Shown here: one piece after another, positions 18,401 to 25,499 of the stretch
How the letters are laid out: every line of letters starts with the position of its first letter
How positions within the stretch are numbered: position 1 is the stretch's first letter
Assembly: GCF_007558825.1 (NCBI RefSeq)
Contig: NZ_VLTK01000015.1
Location: 42,990 to 106,989, forward strand
Direction of reading: 5' to 3'
Source of the DNA: Brevibacterium aurantiacum
GTDB taxonomy: Bacteria; Actinomycetota; Actinomycetes; Actinomycetales; Brevibacteriaceae
DNA: 64,000 nucleotides
The notes under the pieces: generated by a model
What the model saw: only the letters and a program-made list of their open reading frames with translations
Databases searched by the model: none
Told to the model about the DNA's origin: nothing
Made by a program: the position numbers and the translations under genes

Positions 18401-21400
18401 CGCTTCGAACTTCCGTGCCGACGACGTCGCCTTGGAGCGTGAACCTTTTGACAGGTCCTGATTCCCGCCTAGATCAAACAGCCGATCAACAGCGGAGTAT
18501 CCGCCGCTGAGCCCACCGGTGACCTGATCACGGATACTGCCGCGACGCACATCGACACGGAGATCTTTACGGAGGTCGCTCACGCGAGCCTTGCGCTCCC
18601 GCTCTTCCTTCGCGTTCTGCTCCGCAATTCGTTTCGCTTCCTTGGCCTGCTGCTCGGCAGCACGTGCCGCCTGAGCATCGGCCGTGGCCTTAGCCTTCGC
18701 AGACTTGAGAGAACTCCTAGCTTCCTCAAGTTCGTCCTCAGCGGCTCGAACTCGGCGAGTAGCTGCAGTCTTAGCGGCGTTCGATTTGGCATCAGACTTT
18801 GCTCGCCGAGCGTCGCGCAGTGTCGCGTTCGCGGAGTTGATTCGGCGTTCAGCCGCACCGACAGCGCCGCCCTTGGCGAACGCGTTGCCAGACATGACAG
18901 CACGACGCATGGCCTCAATCGCACCGTGACCGCCGGCGCGCTGAACCTCCATCGCCGTCCACACGTGCTCACCGTTGGATAGCATCGCTGGGATCTCGTC
19001 AGAGGTTCCCGTGCCGGCGCCGATGATTGGCCCACCGGTGGCCTTCTTTTTAGCAGCACCTTTACCCTTGATGCTGTCTGAGGGGGATGCGCGCTTCTTC
19101 TTGTTGCCACCGGTGAAGAATTCTTTGATGCTGGTCAGCACCGTCATTGTCACGGTCGAGTTGTTCTTGAACCATGACTTGAACCCGCCAACATCCTTCT
19201 TAGCTTCGGAGGTGTCGGCGTCGACCTTGGCTGTGGTCTTGCCTTTTTCGACTTCCCTGAGCTTGGCTTCGGCTTCCTTGATCTTCTCTTTGAGGAGCGT
19301 AATCTGAGCGTCGACTGTTGGAGAGGTTGGCATCTTCTCAAGCTCGTTGAGACGATCCTTCGCTGTCCCAATCTGCTTCTTAAGCTTCGATGCGTCGGCA
19401 TCCAAGTTGATCGGCGGGAGGCTGCCGATCTCGTTGGCAAACTCGTTGACATTCTTCTTCGACTTCTTGAACACATCGATGACTCGCTGCATGTCAGCAT
19501 CGGAACCGTCAGCGAGCTTCTTCACCATGGAGGCACCCTCGGGTCCAAGTGCCATCAGCTGATCGAGGAGTTCCTGGGGTGCGCCTCTTTCGGCGAGTCT
19601 TGATAGGTTATCCATCCACCCGGCCTGAGCCTCGACCTGCTTCTCCATATCCTTGATCCACTCCTGCAGAGTGGTCTTTGACTCTTTGGCTTTCGCAGTG
19701 AAATCGAGAAAACCGGTGGCTCCATCAATGAGGCCGGAACGGACTTCCTCCAGATGTTCTTGCGCTGCCTGCGCGGCTTCCGAAAGGCCAGTGAACCCCT
19801 CAGCTGCATCGACTGTCGCAGGCTTGATTTCACCGTTCGCGAGCTTGACCAGTGTCGCCCCGTCAGCCGCCAGCCCCATCTCTGTCGCAACTCCAGAGAG
19901 GTGCTCACTAAGTGTCGGGAAACGTTCAAGAATTTCCTCAGGGAGCATGTCTGGAGACTCCTCGGCGATAGCCTGGAAGCCCTTGGAGACCTGATCATAC
20001 GCGCCGTTGTTGGCCATGTCGGTCAGGGCCGTATCAGTCTCGTTGATCGTTTCCTGCAGAATCGTGGCATCACTTCGGGTGTTGAGGATCGAATCGAGCC
20101 ACTTCGAGGCTTTGTCACTGCTGCGTTCGAAGGCGGCGCCCCAGGTCTCAATGTCCTTTGAGCCGATCCCCTTGGACCAGAAGTCGTTGGCTTCCTTCCA
20201 AATCGCAGGATCGAGGAGGGTGTTCTTTGTATTCGCTTGGGTCGCGTTATTGAGCTGGACGAGGCGGTTCTTCATTTCCTCCGAGGAACGCGAACCAGTG
20301 TCGAGCATGGCAGTGAACGCGGCACCGGCGAGCTGGGCGGCAAGGAAGCCGCCCGCGACGAGACCTGCTGCCTTGCCGACTTTGCTCATACCGCGAGTAG
20401 TCGCACCGATGACGCCCGACTGTCCTGCCAGGGTTTTGAACGCGCTCTGGGTTTCTAGGATTCGAGGGGCGAGTACCAAGAATCCGCCGGCTGCGAGAGA
20501 TGCGACACCGACGATGCCACCCATCGCTAGGGCGGTATTGCGCAACGGTGCGTCGAGGCCTTCGAATTCGCGCATCTTGTTCGCGATGCCGTTGAGCCAG
20601 TCGACGGCCATGCCGCCGCCACTCTGTGAGACGAACGGCTCGACCATGACCGCAGACAAGTCACGCCATGCAGACTTCACACGGTCAGCGGCGCCCGACA
20701 TGGTTTCCTTGACATTGGCGGCGGCTCCGCCGAACTTCTTCGTCAGCCCATTGACGAGTGGATCCCAGATTTTTTCCACCGGGATACCGCCCGGCTTAGA
20801 TGCCATGTCTTTGATCTCGGCCGCAGACATTCCCATTTGCTCGCCGATGATCTTCGCCGCATCGACGCCGTAGTAGCCGAGGCGCTCCAGCGCGTCACCA
20901 GAGAGCCTTCCCTGCGACTGCAGGCGAGCCAGCACGTCTGTGATCGACGAGATCGCTTCCGAGCCCTTACCTGCGGCGGCAACGGTGTCTTGGATTGCCG
21001 ACAGCGTTGGTACGACCTTCTTCGCCTCAACACCAAACCCGATTAACTGCTGCTGGGCTTCAATGAAGACCTGCTTCGCGAATGGTGAGGTTCTAGCAAA
21101 CGCATCCAGCTTGTCCATCTGGGCATTCGCTTCACGCGCTCCACCCATGAGGGTCTTCAACGCGGCGCGAGTCGTCTGCTGAAGCGTGTTGTACTCGCCA
21201 CCAGTCTTTGCCGCCGCGACACCTATGCCGACGATCGCGCCACCGAATACCGTCAGGGCTGTGCCTGCAGTGGTCCAAGCTTCCCGATTGTCCTCAGCCT
21301 GCCTGGCAAGCTTCGAGAACGCAGACTGCGATGAATTCGCCTGCTTGGTAGCGACCTGCATGGACTGCGCGTGCGATTTCTCGGCATCCGACAGTCCTTC

Positions 21401-21727
21401 GGTGGCCTTTTCTAGCCGGTTGCGTGACGTAAGTGCACGCTCTTCCGCCTGAGCCACCTGTGCGGCGCTGGACTTCGAGTTTCGCTTGACTTCGTCGAGC
21501 CTCTTCTCAGCGGTGTTCAGTCGTGCAGCGGCCTCCATTTGCTGGCGGCGCGAGTCGGTGACCTTCTTACTAGCCATGGCGATCTGCTCAGCGGAAGACC
21601 GAACGTTCTTTCCCGCCCCTTGTGCGGCGGTCCCGGCCTTTTCGGCAGAGTCGGCGGCCTGGTTCATGGCCGTGCGGTACTGTCCCGCTTCTGCTCGGAG
21701 GGTGACGACGATTGTGCGATCGGCCAT
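15434..21727 (-). CDS. Tape measure protein with M15-like peptidase and lytic transglycosylase domains
   Basis: 2,097 residues. The N-terminus is coiled coil, then the conserved tape-measure domain at about 170-300 (TTRAALKTLMGGAREANAQM, RLSGDALERLGYYGVD), two hydrophobic helices near 392-420 and 455-475, and long Ala/Lys/Glu coiled coils. Residues about 1389-1444 carry a tandem 11-residue repeat around MLLNTQTQNAA. Residues about 1705-1785 match an M15/LAS peptidase (YRGG, HSRGNAIDTS, HFNHVHIA). Residues about 1900-1985 are a goose-type/SLT transglycosylase (LTRESGWNPNA, SAYGLFQF). It sets tail length and carries wall-degrading activity for DNA entry. Confidence 0.9.
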   Translation of the reverse strand: MADRTIVVTLRAEAGQYRTAMNQAADSAEKAGTAAQGAGKNVRSSAEQIAMASKKVTDSRRQQMEAAARLNTAEKRLDEVKRNSKSSAAQVAQAEERALTSRNRLEKATEGLSDAEKSHAQSMQVATKQANSSQSAFSKLARQAEDNREAWTTAGTALTVFGGAIVGIGVAAAKTGGEYNTLQQTTRAALKTLMGGAREANAQMDKLDAFARTSPFAKQVFIEAQQQLIGFGVEAKKVVPTLSAIQDTVAAAGKGSEAISSITDVLARLQSQGRLSGDALERLGYYGVDAAKIIGEQMGMSAAEIKDMASKPGGIPVEKIWDPLVNGLTKKFGGAAANVKETMSGAADRVKSAWRDLSAVMVEPFVSQSGGGMAVDWLNGIANKMREFEGLDAPLRNTALAMGGIVGVASLAAGGFLVLAPRILETQSAFKTLAGQSGVIGATTRGMSKVGKAAGLVAGGFLAAQLAGAAFTAMLDTGSRSSEEMKNRLVQLNNATQANTKNTLLDPAIWKEANDFWSKGIGSKDIETWGAAFERSSDKASKWLDSILNTRSDATILQETINETDTALTDMANNGAYDQVSKGFQAIAEESPDMLPEEILERFPTLSEHLSGVATEMGLAADGATLVKLANGEIKPATVDAAEGFTGLSEAAQAAQEHLEEVRSGLIDGATGFLDFTAKAKESKTTLQEWIKDMEKQVEAQAGWMDNLSRLAERGAPQELLDQLMALGPEGASMVKKLADGSDADMQRVIDVFKKSKKNVNEFANEIGSLPPINLDADASKLKKQIGTAKDRLNELEKMPTSPTVDAQITLLKEKIKEAEAKLREVEKGKTTAKVDADTSEAKKDVGGFKSWFKNNSTVTMTVLTSIKEFFTGGNKKKRASPSDSIKGKGAAKKKATGGPIIGAGTGTSDEIPAMLSNGEHVWTAMEVQRAGGHGAIEAMRRAVMSGNAFAKGGAVGAAERRINSANATLRDARRAKSDAKSNAAKTAATRRVRAAEDELEEARSSLKSAKAKATADAQAARAAEQQAKEAKRIAEQNAKEERERKARVSDLRKDLRVDVRRGSIRDQVTGGLSGGYSAVDRLFDLGGNQDLSKGSRSKATSSARKFEANLRSLYSQAEKIDAKLKKAQDKATELKGIKDSVASGLLNDRDFDVSTDVVSTGDGNFKQVSSMSSMTGKTARLKELVNKLGKLSKMGIPGALLQEVAGQGIEGGNAAADALLGAPIGERNQLVSSWAEFDKYAGQAGQYVTEGFYKGGANAADGVVKGLEGRKKNVEAAIANLAKVMESTFKSVLGIHSPSTVMAELGGFTAEGLVQGMLGGVADVQSAASLLGGAAVPALGDMSTSVDVGVNPVVADDEGMAGLAMQDMSTTTLDAMEQMRVGVSDGWAAMLLNMQETQAGMLLGTQTTNAGQLLDTQTQQAAMLLNTQTQNAAMLSNTQVQQEAMRLSVSQKQLAQRTVMTEQQELMRLMLIDKQASMKTRSATDFESLKTTTGSKFGEMRRSTDDTMSGMYGDYTDRLNDLKSLNKRGFEFLLSTSNANMRGIRSGMDNQMEAAKPELGNNLNALIRVFASFTSSVNKAFGDVGVKLAAPKSVKFESGGVMPGYSPGRDIHQFRSPTAGDLYLSGGEAIMRPEWTRAMGGEQGVKAQNDAARQGRLDELLHMQGNAFASGGVFGPAPGVNAFADSGVWRNLWAITKEKFPNATLNSAYRGGSITASGNTSHHSRGNAIDTSPSMDIFNFWRNTYGSDLAELIYSPANGKQIKNGQNYMYTGAVRGMHFNHVHIAAVKALSEAMAGGLPGMGGAMSHPFLDRAGVKPGDNMAKSYEAAAEKLTEQIYAKHSKMLPDGYMGGLGKGIMSQVSEGLVGKAKDYGKNAGTADFSNVAAGPVKSMAKQMLEQMGWGDQFGDLNWLLTRESGWNPNAQNPTSSAYGLFQFLNGTWGTVGGSKTSDPKMQLEYGLKYIKQRYGDVQGARSFWERNHWYEQGTQSAQSGWAVVGENGPELVNLSGGEQITNAAESRKLLAENRTFIPHPGRGFDATAIGSSIAAEIKNHQFTPSELAKALDGVPVSLVVDGKQMQAHISTTVSTIAVGAGRAH

Positions 21728-21777
21728 GTCAGAGACCTCCTATATACTTCAGAAACTACAGAAAAGGTGAAAACGAG

Positions 21778-21945
21778 ATGCAGAAAAAGACCAATTACTG
21801 GTGGATGGTTGCGATTACACTGCTGGCCTTTGTTGTGCTGACGATCCTGCGGGTGCCGATTTACATCTCACTTATCGCGGTTATCGCGGTGTTTGTGGTC
21901 GTTTCACTCATCACATTGAAGAGAACGGCAAGGGACCGTAAGTAG
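21778..21945 (+). CDS. Two-helix membrane peptide, plus-strand accessory gene
   Basis: 55 residues starting MQKKTNYWWMVAITLLAF after AAGGTGAAAACGAG. Two tightly spaced helices (about 8-24 and 28-48) end in a basic tail (LKRTARDRK). It is the only plus-strand gene between the tape measure and tail chaperone genes, is AT-richer than its neighbours and overlaps a perfect hairpin at its stop. These are the marks of a moron, a lysogen-expressed insert in the late operon. Function is unknown; membrane superinfection exclusion is a reasonable guess. Confidence 0.6.
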   Translation: MQKKTNYWWMVAITLLAFVVLTILRVPIYISLIAVIAVFVVVSLITLKRTARDRK

Positions 21946-21971
21946 GCCCGACTGTAATCAGACGGGCCTAC
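21942..21971. terminator. Perfect 9-bp hairpin closing the membrane-peptide gene
   Basis: GTAGGCCCG (21942-21950) and CGGGCCTAC (21963-21971) pair perfectly around a 12-base loop that itself can form CTG/CAG. It includes the stop codon of the plus-strand peptide gene. There is no T-run on either side, so it may be a weak bidirectional terminator or an RNA-stabilising structure. Confidence 0.5.
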
Positions 21972-22971
21972 TCGGCAGCTTCGACTCGTGCCTTCATTCG
22001 TGCCTTAACGATGCGCATGGACTTCTCGTCCAGCGTCATGAATTGCAGGTCTCCGGGCGACGGATCCTCTGAATCTTTGCCCTTGTCATCCTTGTGCTCG
22101 CATGCGTAGCAGTGGACGGTTGCCATATCCCAGGATCCGGAGGATGCTTCATCCCAAGCTTTCGACTTGAGCTGCCCGCACCCAGGGCAGTAAGCGGATT
22201 CTTCGAACTCGATCAACGCTTCCGCGAGCACCCGGTCACGTTCGGACCACTTCTCGATGAGTTCAGTGGGTCGAACGGACCAGGCGCGGGCGGTTTTCAG
22301 ACTCCTTACGAGTCTTGGTCGTCGTTCGAGTTCGTCGGCGACAAAGGGACAGGCATCGTCGGCTCCTGAGTCGAAGCAACCATGGCAGCCGCGGTGAGAC
22401 GCAGAATCTGCAAGTCACCGATCTTTGAACGCACCTGCTCCACCTCGTTAGCCGTGATGGATTCCTTCACCACATCGCCGGCCTGGTTCGTGACCTTCAC
22501 GAGTGCGGAGGCAACCATGCGGTAGTTCGACTGCGCATCAGCACGTGTCTTCTCCCGCTCATATTTGGCCTGAACCTTCTTCTTCGCGTCCTCGGCGATA
22601 CCGCTCTTGAACTGCGGTTCGGTCGGGAAGTCGATCTCGTCCTTGATGGCGTCGATCTCGTCCTCATTGAGCGCCCGGATATACCAGGTGGTCTTCGACT
22701 TCGTCCACTCTGCGTAGAGCTTCTCCATGTCTTCGAGAATCTGGTTTGAGGCGCTCATCTCAGTGAGGTCACGCTCGGGTCCGTTCTTTTCTTTTGCCTG
22801 CGCGATGGCGTACTGGCGTTCGAGGTTCTCGTACTGGGCGTACAGGTCCGGACGACCGTACACGTCGACGGAGCGCTGCGACACGGTGCCAGTTTCAAGC
22901 CAGCTATCGAACCAGTCGTCTCCGGCTGGGACCGCGGTGGAGTCATCTGTGGGGCTGCTGTTCTCGGTCAT
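21968..22971 (-). CDS. Tail assembly chaperone fusion (gpG-T type) made by -1 frameshift
   Basis: Ribosomes translating the upstream chaperone frame can slip at C CCT TTG (22342-22348, minus strand) into the -1 frame. There the reading continues without a stop (ACPFVADELERRPRLVRSL, then ELIEKWSERDRVLAEALIEF) through a four-cysteine zinc knuckle (YCPGCGQ, VHCYACEHK) to the stop at 21968. The fusion is about 333 residues. This is the conserved G/GT arrangement immediately before the tape measure gene, and the product guides tail tube assembly around the tape measure. There is no independent start with a ribosome site for the downstream part. Confidence 0.8.
22306..22971 (-). CDS. Tail assembly chaperone (gpG-type)
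   Basis: 221 residues from ATG at 22971, preceded by GGAGGAAGAA; an earlier in-frame ATG at 22983 lacks this site. The protein is highly charged and helical with YENLERQYAIAQAK and IRALNEDEIDAIKDE. It lies between major tail protein and tape measure, the standard location. The last about 14 codons after the slip site are used only in the non-shifted product. Confidence 0.8.
   Translation of the reverse strand: MTENSSPTDDSTAVPAGDDWFDSWLETGTVSQRSVDVYGRPDLYAQYENLERQYAIAQAKEKNGPERDLTEMSASNQILEDMEKLYAEWTKSKTTWYIRALNEDEIDAIKDEIDFPTEPQFKSGIAEDAKKKVQAKYEREKTRADAQSNYRMVASALVKVTNQAGDVVKESITANEVEQVRSKIGDLQILRLTAAAMVASTQEPTMPVPLSPTNSNDDQDS
22342..22348 (-). promoter_or_regulatory. Slippery heptamer CCCTTTG for programmed -1 frameshift
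   Basis: Read in the zero frame as C CCT TTG, it fits the X XXY YYZ rule and both tRNAs can re-pair as CCC TTT. The -1 frame is open from here to 21968, while the zero frame stops at 22306, about 40 bases further. Confidence 0.8.
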
Positions 22972-23069
22972 TTCTTCCTCCATGTGAAAGTTTTGGGGCT
23001 CTCCATGTAGGTGTGCCTGTGGGCCGGCCATGGAGTAACCGACCCACAGGGGTCTAGGTGATCCGAAGA

Positions 23070-23612
23070 TCAGGGAGTGGTGCCAGCGACCTCAGCGTCC
23101 AGCCATGCCTTCTGCGGCAGGCCGACGATATGGCGCTTAATGAAGCCGCCCTGGTCCTGGGGCTTCTGTGGGTTGTCGACGAGGAGCTCGTAGCCCTCGA
23201 CAGGCTCGCCTGCAACGAATGGCTCGAGGGCCTTGAGGCCGGTCTCGCGCTCGTAGAGCCAGACGATCGTGCCCTTGGCTTTGAGCATCTGGTAGAGCTG
23301 GTCACCGATGTTCTCGTCGGATCCGGCGGTTCCCTCTTCGGGGAGGCCGGTGGTCTCGTCGAAGTATCGGAAGATGTCGAACTCAGCCGAATAGTTCGAC
23401 GTCGACAGCGCCTGCACGTTGCCTTCTTCGCAAAGTGCCTTTTCGTCAACGGTTTCCGATGCGGATGGCCCGACAGTGTATGTGGAGGCGACGATGCGGC
23501 AGGATGCGTCAAGTCCTGCTTCGAGTTCCGCGATAGTCGGGGCCTCGGGGTCGGCGGGCTTGGTGGGTAGAATGACGACCTTCTTGCGGGCGTCTGCGAG
23601 TGAACGTGGCAT
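23070..23612 (-). CDS. Major tail protein
   Basis: 180 residues from ATG at 23612, where the protein starts MPRSLADARKKVVILP, after GGAGGCAAATAAC. The stop of the small upstream gene directly abuts (TAACATG). Acidic and beta-rich, with FDIFRYFDETTGLPEEG and VWLYERETGLKALEPFVAGE. Its position between tail terminator and chaperones, and its size, match siphoviral tube proteins. Confidence 0.8.
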   Translation of the reverse strand: MPRSLADARKKVVILPTKPADPEAPTIAELEAGLDASCRIVASTYTVGPSASETVDEKALCEEGNVQALSTSNYSAEFDIFRYFDETTGLPEEGTAGSDENIGDQLYQMLKAKGTIVWLYERETGLKALEPFVAGEPVEGYELLVDNPQKPQDQGGFIKRHIVGLPQKAWLDAEVAGTTP

Positions 23613-23613
23613 G

Positions 23614-23796
23614 TTATTTGCCTCCCTTGATGATTTCTGCGGTTGGTGGTACGACTTGCGGTGCGGGCCGCTGGGGTGCGGTTGGTGTCTTTGGGTCTCG
23701 GGCTCTGAGATAGGGGAAGATCTTGAGGTGCTGTTCAGGCACCTTGACCTTCTTGCCGGTGCGGGTATCGACCGCATGTACGAACTTGGCTGCCAT
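23614..23796 (-). CDS. Small phage protein between tail terminator and major tail protein
   Basis: 60 residues beginning MAAKFVHAVDTRTGKKVKVP and ending in a Pro-rich tail. It is translationally coupled to the major tail protein gene (TAACATG). Short proteins with V-x-D-x-x-T-G-x-x-x-x-V-P cores occur at this position in many actinophages, but their role is not established. Confidence 0.6.
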   Translation of the reverse strand: MAAKFVHAVDTRTGKKVKVPEQHLKIFPYLRARDPKTPTAPQRPAPQVVPPTAEIIKGGK

Positions 23797-23820
23797 GTGG
23801 GGCTCCTTCGGGCATTAAGA

Positions 23821-23846
23821 AAGGCCCCTGCGGATGCAAAGGCCTT
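23821..23846 (-). terminator. Possible terminator hairpin
   Basis: AAGGCC and GGCCTT pair on the minus strand across a 14-base loop and are followed by TCTT. It would lower transcription between the connector genes and the tail genes. The short stem makes it uncertain. Confidence 0.4.
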
Positions 23847-23863
23847 GATGGTGTGGGGACGGT

Positions 23864-24262
23864 TTACGGTTGGGCGAATATGAACGACAGTGGCTGGTAG
23901 AACCTGTTCGGGCTCACCGACGTGTCGTACTGGATGGGGACGTGCGGATCCGTGTGGACGTATTCGCCACCGCCTGGGACTGTCACTCGGTTGAGTTCCT
24001 GCACGACGGCCTGGGATAGGTTGCGGACCGTGCCGACGGTGCTTCCTGCGACGGTCACATTGAGTGATCCCGCTGTCTCCGGGTCACAGAACGCGATCGA
24101 CTGTTCAGCGTGCTCACGAAGCGGCTGCGTCCACACGGCTAGGTATGGAGCCACCCAGCCGCCCTTCAGGAGTCGAACATTTTCGACGACTCCCTCGTGA
24201 ACGTCCTCACCGATCATTTTCAGTTGGTTGAGCGTCCACGTGTTGAGGGTGATGATGTCCGT
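23864..24262 (-). CDS. Tail terminator / tail completion protein, possible ACG start
   Basis: 117 residues from the first ATG (24217), with GGWVAPYLAVWTQP and RNLSQAVVQELNRVTVPGG, fitting the small tail-terminator proteins that follow HK97 gp10 homologues. That ATG has no ribosome site. GGGAGGTGA lies six bases before an in-frame ACG at 24260-24262, directly after the upstream stop, and the intervening codons (DIITLNTWTLNQLK) look like the natural N-terminus. I give the ACG start, for a 132-residue product. ACG could be a rare start or a mutated ATG. Confidence 0.65.
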   Translation of the reverse strand, partial: TDIITLNTWTLNQLKMIGEDVHEGVVENVRLLKGGWVAPYLAVWTQPLREHAEQSIAFCDPETAGSLNVTVAGSTVGTVRNLSQAVVQELNRVTVPGGGEYVHTDPHVPIQYDTSVSPNRFYQPLSFIFAQP

Positions 24263-24607
24263 TCAGATCACCTCCCCCATCAACCACTCCATGGCCTTCT
24301 CGAAACCAGGAGCGCGACGATCGAACGCCGGACCCAAGAAGGGCTGTGGCGCCATCACTGAAGTCCCATGCTCAAGATGAATTCCGTACGAGGCCGTAGG
24401 GCCGATCTCGGCACCTACTCCCCCACCGTCCTCATTGAGGTCGTACCCGATGGAGTTCTTGAGGTTGCCGGTATCGACGGGCGCGAAGACCTTCGCGTCG
24501 TTCGTGATGTCAGCCGCGGTTTTCGCGACAGCATCTCCGGCCATCTTCTGAGCCTTCTCCCCGGCGTTGCGCAGGTCGGCGCTGAGGCTGGCGAAGTCGT
24601 CGGCCAT
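24263..24607 (-). CDS. HK97 gp10-like head-tail connector protein
   Basis: 114 residues from ATG at 24607, overlapping the upstream stop (TAATG). VAKTAADITNDAKVFAPVDTGNLKNSI and ASYGIHLEHGTSVMAPQPFLGPAF are the hallmark of the HK97 gp10 family (Phage_HK97_gp10-like), which forms part of the neck between connector and tail. Confidence 0.85.
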   Translation of the reverse strand: MADDFASLSADLRNAGEKAQKMAGDAVAKTAADITNDAKVFAPVDTGNLKNSIGYDLNEDGGGVGAEIGPTASYGIHLEHGTSVMAPQPFLGPAFDRRAPGFEKAMEWLMGEVI

Positions 24608-25056
24608 TACGCGGCCCTCGCTTCCTGTCCGTTGACGTCCTGGCACAGGTAGTCCCTGGTCCAGTTCGTGGTTCCGGATTCGGCTACGAGCACCTGGAAT
24701 TCGCGACCGTTCAGTGCCGGGTCGTCGGGGTTGTCGAGGATCTGGATTGTGTCCCCGTAGTGCAACCATGTTGAGGCGATGGGGACGCTGATCCGGTGGG
24801 ATGCGATGATCTCAACGCCGTCGGCGACCGTGACTGGTCTGGATGATTGGGTGAGGAACTGGGCCGAACACGGTGCATGTTCCCACTTGGAGGCATAACT
24901 GGGACTACCAGCGCCACCGGGAGTCCAATCACCCGGAGGACTGACTGTGAAAGCACTGCAGTCCCCAGTGAGGAACCCGTAGGCGGTGGGACGCGCATGT
25001 GCGCTCCACCCATCCGGAATGACCTTGAGGCGTCCTCGTGCGGGGAGCGGACTCAT
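24607..25056 (-). CDS. Head-tail joining / head closure protein
   Basis: 149 residues. It lies between the gp6-like connector and the gp10-like protein, overlapping both neighbours by a few bases. The C-terminal half (WLHYGDTIQILDNPDDPALNGREFQVLV) is a beta-barrel pattern seen in head-closure proteins. Two cysteines and a Pro/Gly-rich centre are visible, but no motif is diagnostic. Confidence 0.65.
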   Translation of the reverse strand: MSPLPARGRLKVIPDGWSAHARPTAYGFLTGDCSAFTVSPPGDWTPGGAGSPSYASKWEHAPCSAQFLTQSSRPVTVADGVEIIASHRISVPIASTWLHYGDTIQILDNPDDPALNGREFQVLVAESGTTNWTRDYLCQDVNGQEARAA

Positions 25057-25421
25057 AACCGCATCTCCTCACTCTCCTGGCGTCCGGGCCCGGTGAGGTC
25101 GAACGCAGTGAAGAACGATTCGAGTTCCGCGACTTCCTCTTCTTCCTTGGCCCGTTGCCGGAGTGCAGCCGCGTGCTTTCGCAGAGCATCAGCAACCTTC
25201 GCACCGTCGGTAGATCTGTCCTGGGTGGAGATGACCTTGGAGATCAGAGCCTCAGACGAGGCGATCACGTCAATGGCATCCGCGGCGGCACGTTGGACTG
25301 AGCCGTCGGTGATGCCGAGGAAGCCTTTTAGTTGATCGTCGGTGAAGATCTGGTTCTCACCCTCGTCCAAATCCCCTGTGAGGAGCCGGACTTGTTGCAC
25401 TGGTTCCTTGTAGTCGACCAT
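25053..25421 (-). CDS. Head-tail connector (gp6-like adaptor)
   Basis: 122 residues. VRLLTGDLDEGENQIFTDDQLKGFL and a helical bundle with AADAIDVIASSEALISKVIST match the all-helical adaptor family that attaches below the portal. It is the first gene after the capsid gene, as expected. Confidence 0.8.
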   Translation of the reverse strand: MVDYKEPVQQVRLLTGDLDEGENQIFTDDQLKGFLGITDGSVQRAAADAIDVIASSEALISKVISTQDRSTDGAKVADALRKHAAALRQRAKEEEEVAELESFFTAFDLTGPGRQESEEMRL

Positions 25422-25442
25422 TACAACTTCCTTCGTCGTGCC

Positions 25443-25484
25443 GTTCCCCGCCCCACACGATGGCAGTCAGTGCGGAGCGGGGAC
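25443..25484. repeat. Inverted repeat between capsid and connector genes
   Basis: GTTCCCCGCCCCACAC and the partner GTGCGGAGCGGGGACC form a long imperfect stem with a 10-base loop in the only sizeable gap of the head operon. There is no T-run, so it may lower downstream expression relative to the abundant capsid protein by attenuation or by protecting an RNA 3' end. Confidence 0.45.
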
Positions 25485-25499
25485 CGTGCTCAGTTGGGG

